IMG/VR virus record: IMGVR_UViG_3300038701_002267
Location: 1 to 39,438 of that record
Source: a virus
Strand: one strand, 5' to 3'
Length of the DNA: 39,438 bases
The notes under the pieces are model-generated. The model worked only from the letters and a program-made list of their open reading frames with translations, was not told the origin of the DNA and ran no database searches. How positions within the stretch are numbered: the first letter of the stretch is position 1; every line of letters begins with the position of its first letter. Position numbers and translations under genes: made by a program. Of the stretch, positions 39,270 through 39,438 are shown one piece after another.

Positions 39270-39438
39270 TTGTCTTGGTTCTCCTTAAAATATAAGCCAC
39301 TATTCGACCTTCCTAAAGCTCAAGAGGCTATAAAAAGTGAAGATTTTGATTCTTGGAGCAAAGAAAAACAAGAGTATTGGACTCAGCTTTCCGAGGTTGA
39401 AACCGTGATAATGACAGGGGGGCGTGGCTCAGGTAAAT
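39270..39438 (+). CDS. terL: Terminase large subunit, N-terminal part (TerL)
   Basis: The frame opens after TAA 39258-39260; the first plausible start is TTG at 39270, giving LSWFSLKYKPLFDLPKAQEA, of which 'KYKPLF' is a usual terminase opening. It continues in frame into base 1 of the window. No ATG or GTG occurs before the internal Met at 94. AAGGGA at 39258-39263 may serve as ribosome site. Residue 15 is Pro here and Thr in the left copy, because of the single mismatch at 39312/1. Confidence 0.85.
   Translation, partial: MSWFSLKYKPLFDLPKAQEAIKSEDFDSWSKEKQEYWTQLSEVETVIMTGGRGSGK
39312..39438. repeat. Terminal direct repeat, right copy
   Basis: 39313-39438 equals 2-127 exactly. See the left copy; together they close the circle at about 39.3 kb. 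Confidence 0.95.

Overview
The window is a complete or near-complete genome of a tailed phage with siphovirus-type gene content. Its host is probably a member of the Bacteroidota, most likely Flavobacteriia. Bases 2-127 recur exactly at 39313-39438 and the terminase large subunit gene runs across the join, so the molecule is circular or circularly permuted at about 39.3 kb. The host assignment rests on low GC, A-rich translation starts (AATAATAACATG at four genes), promoters of the Bacteroidota type (TTG, about 20 bp, TAnnTTTG-like), and protein families I recognise from Bacteroidota phages. I see no integrase, repressor or partition gene, so a lytic lifestyle is likely. No tRNA, IS element or CRISPR array was seen.

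Layout. Packaging and head: terminase small subunit (37558), three small genes, terminase large subunit (39270 across the join to 1287), portal, prohead protease, major capsid protein, then small head/connector genes (4893-6548). Tail: tail-tube candidate (6561), two small genes, a terminator and promoter, a 2.6 kb accessory insert (7978-10529), then tape measure (11569), distal tail proteins, and a 1264-residue fibre with a duplicated beta-helix-like domain (20061). Lysis candidates: 24767-26200, small membrane proteins and an overlapping spanin-like pair, but no recognisable endolysin. Replication/recombination: 26197-32139, with a VRR-NUC-type nuclease, a YqaJ-type exonuclease, SSB, HTH proteins, a DUF6291-like initiator containing an iteron-like origin candidate, and a NinB-like protein. 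Accessory region: 32141-37470, small membrane proteins, cassette-like genes, the only minus-strand gene (34770-35189), a DUF3850 protein and a Lar-like zinc-ribbon protein.

The genes form a few plus-strand operons with many 1-8 nt overlaps. Four promoters (7944, 26599, 31235, 35225) share a 20-bp spacer and an embedded element, TTGCRC-N5-GTGAA, which looks like a phage-wide operator. Two more promoters with similar cores lie at 29542 and 37504.

The most unusual observation is that several accessory genes, in two separate places (9131-10200 and 33421-34700), are each bracketed by short inverted repeats. The gene's stop codon often lies inside the right-hand repeat, and the gaps between genes fold into imperfect palindromes bounded by TAAC and GTTA. 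This is the architecture of integron gene cassettes with attC-like sites, here inside a phage genome, one group in the middle of the tail operon.
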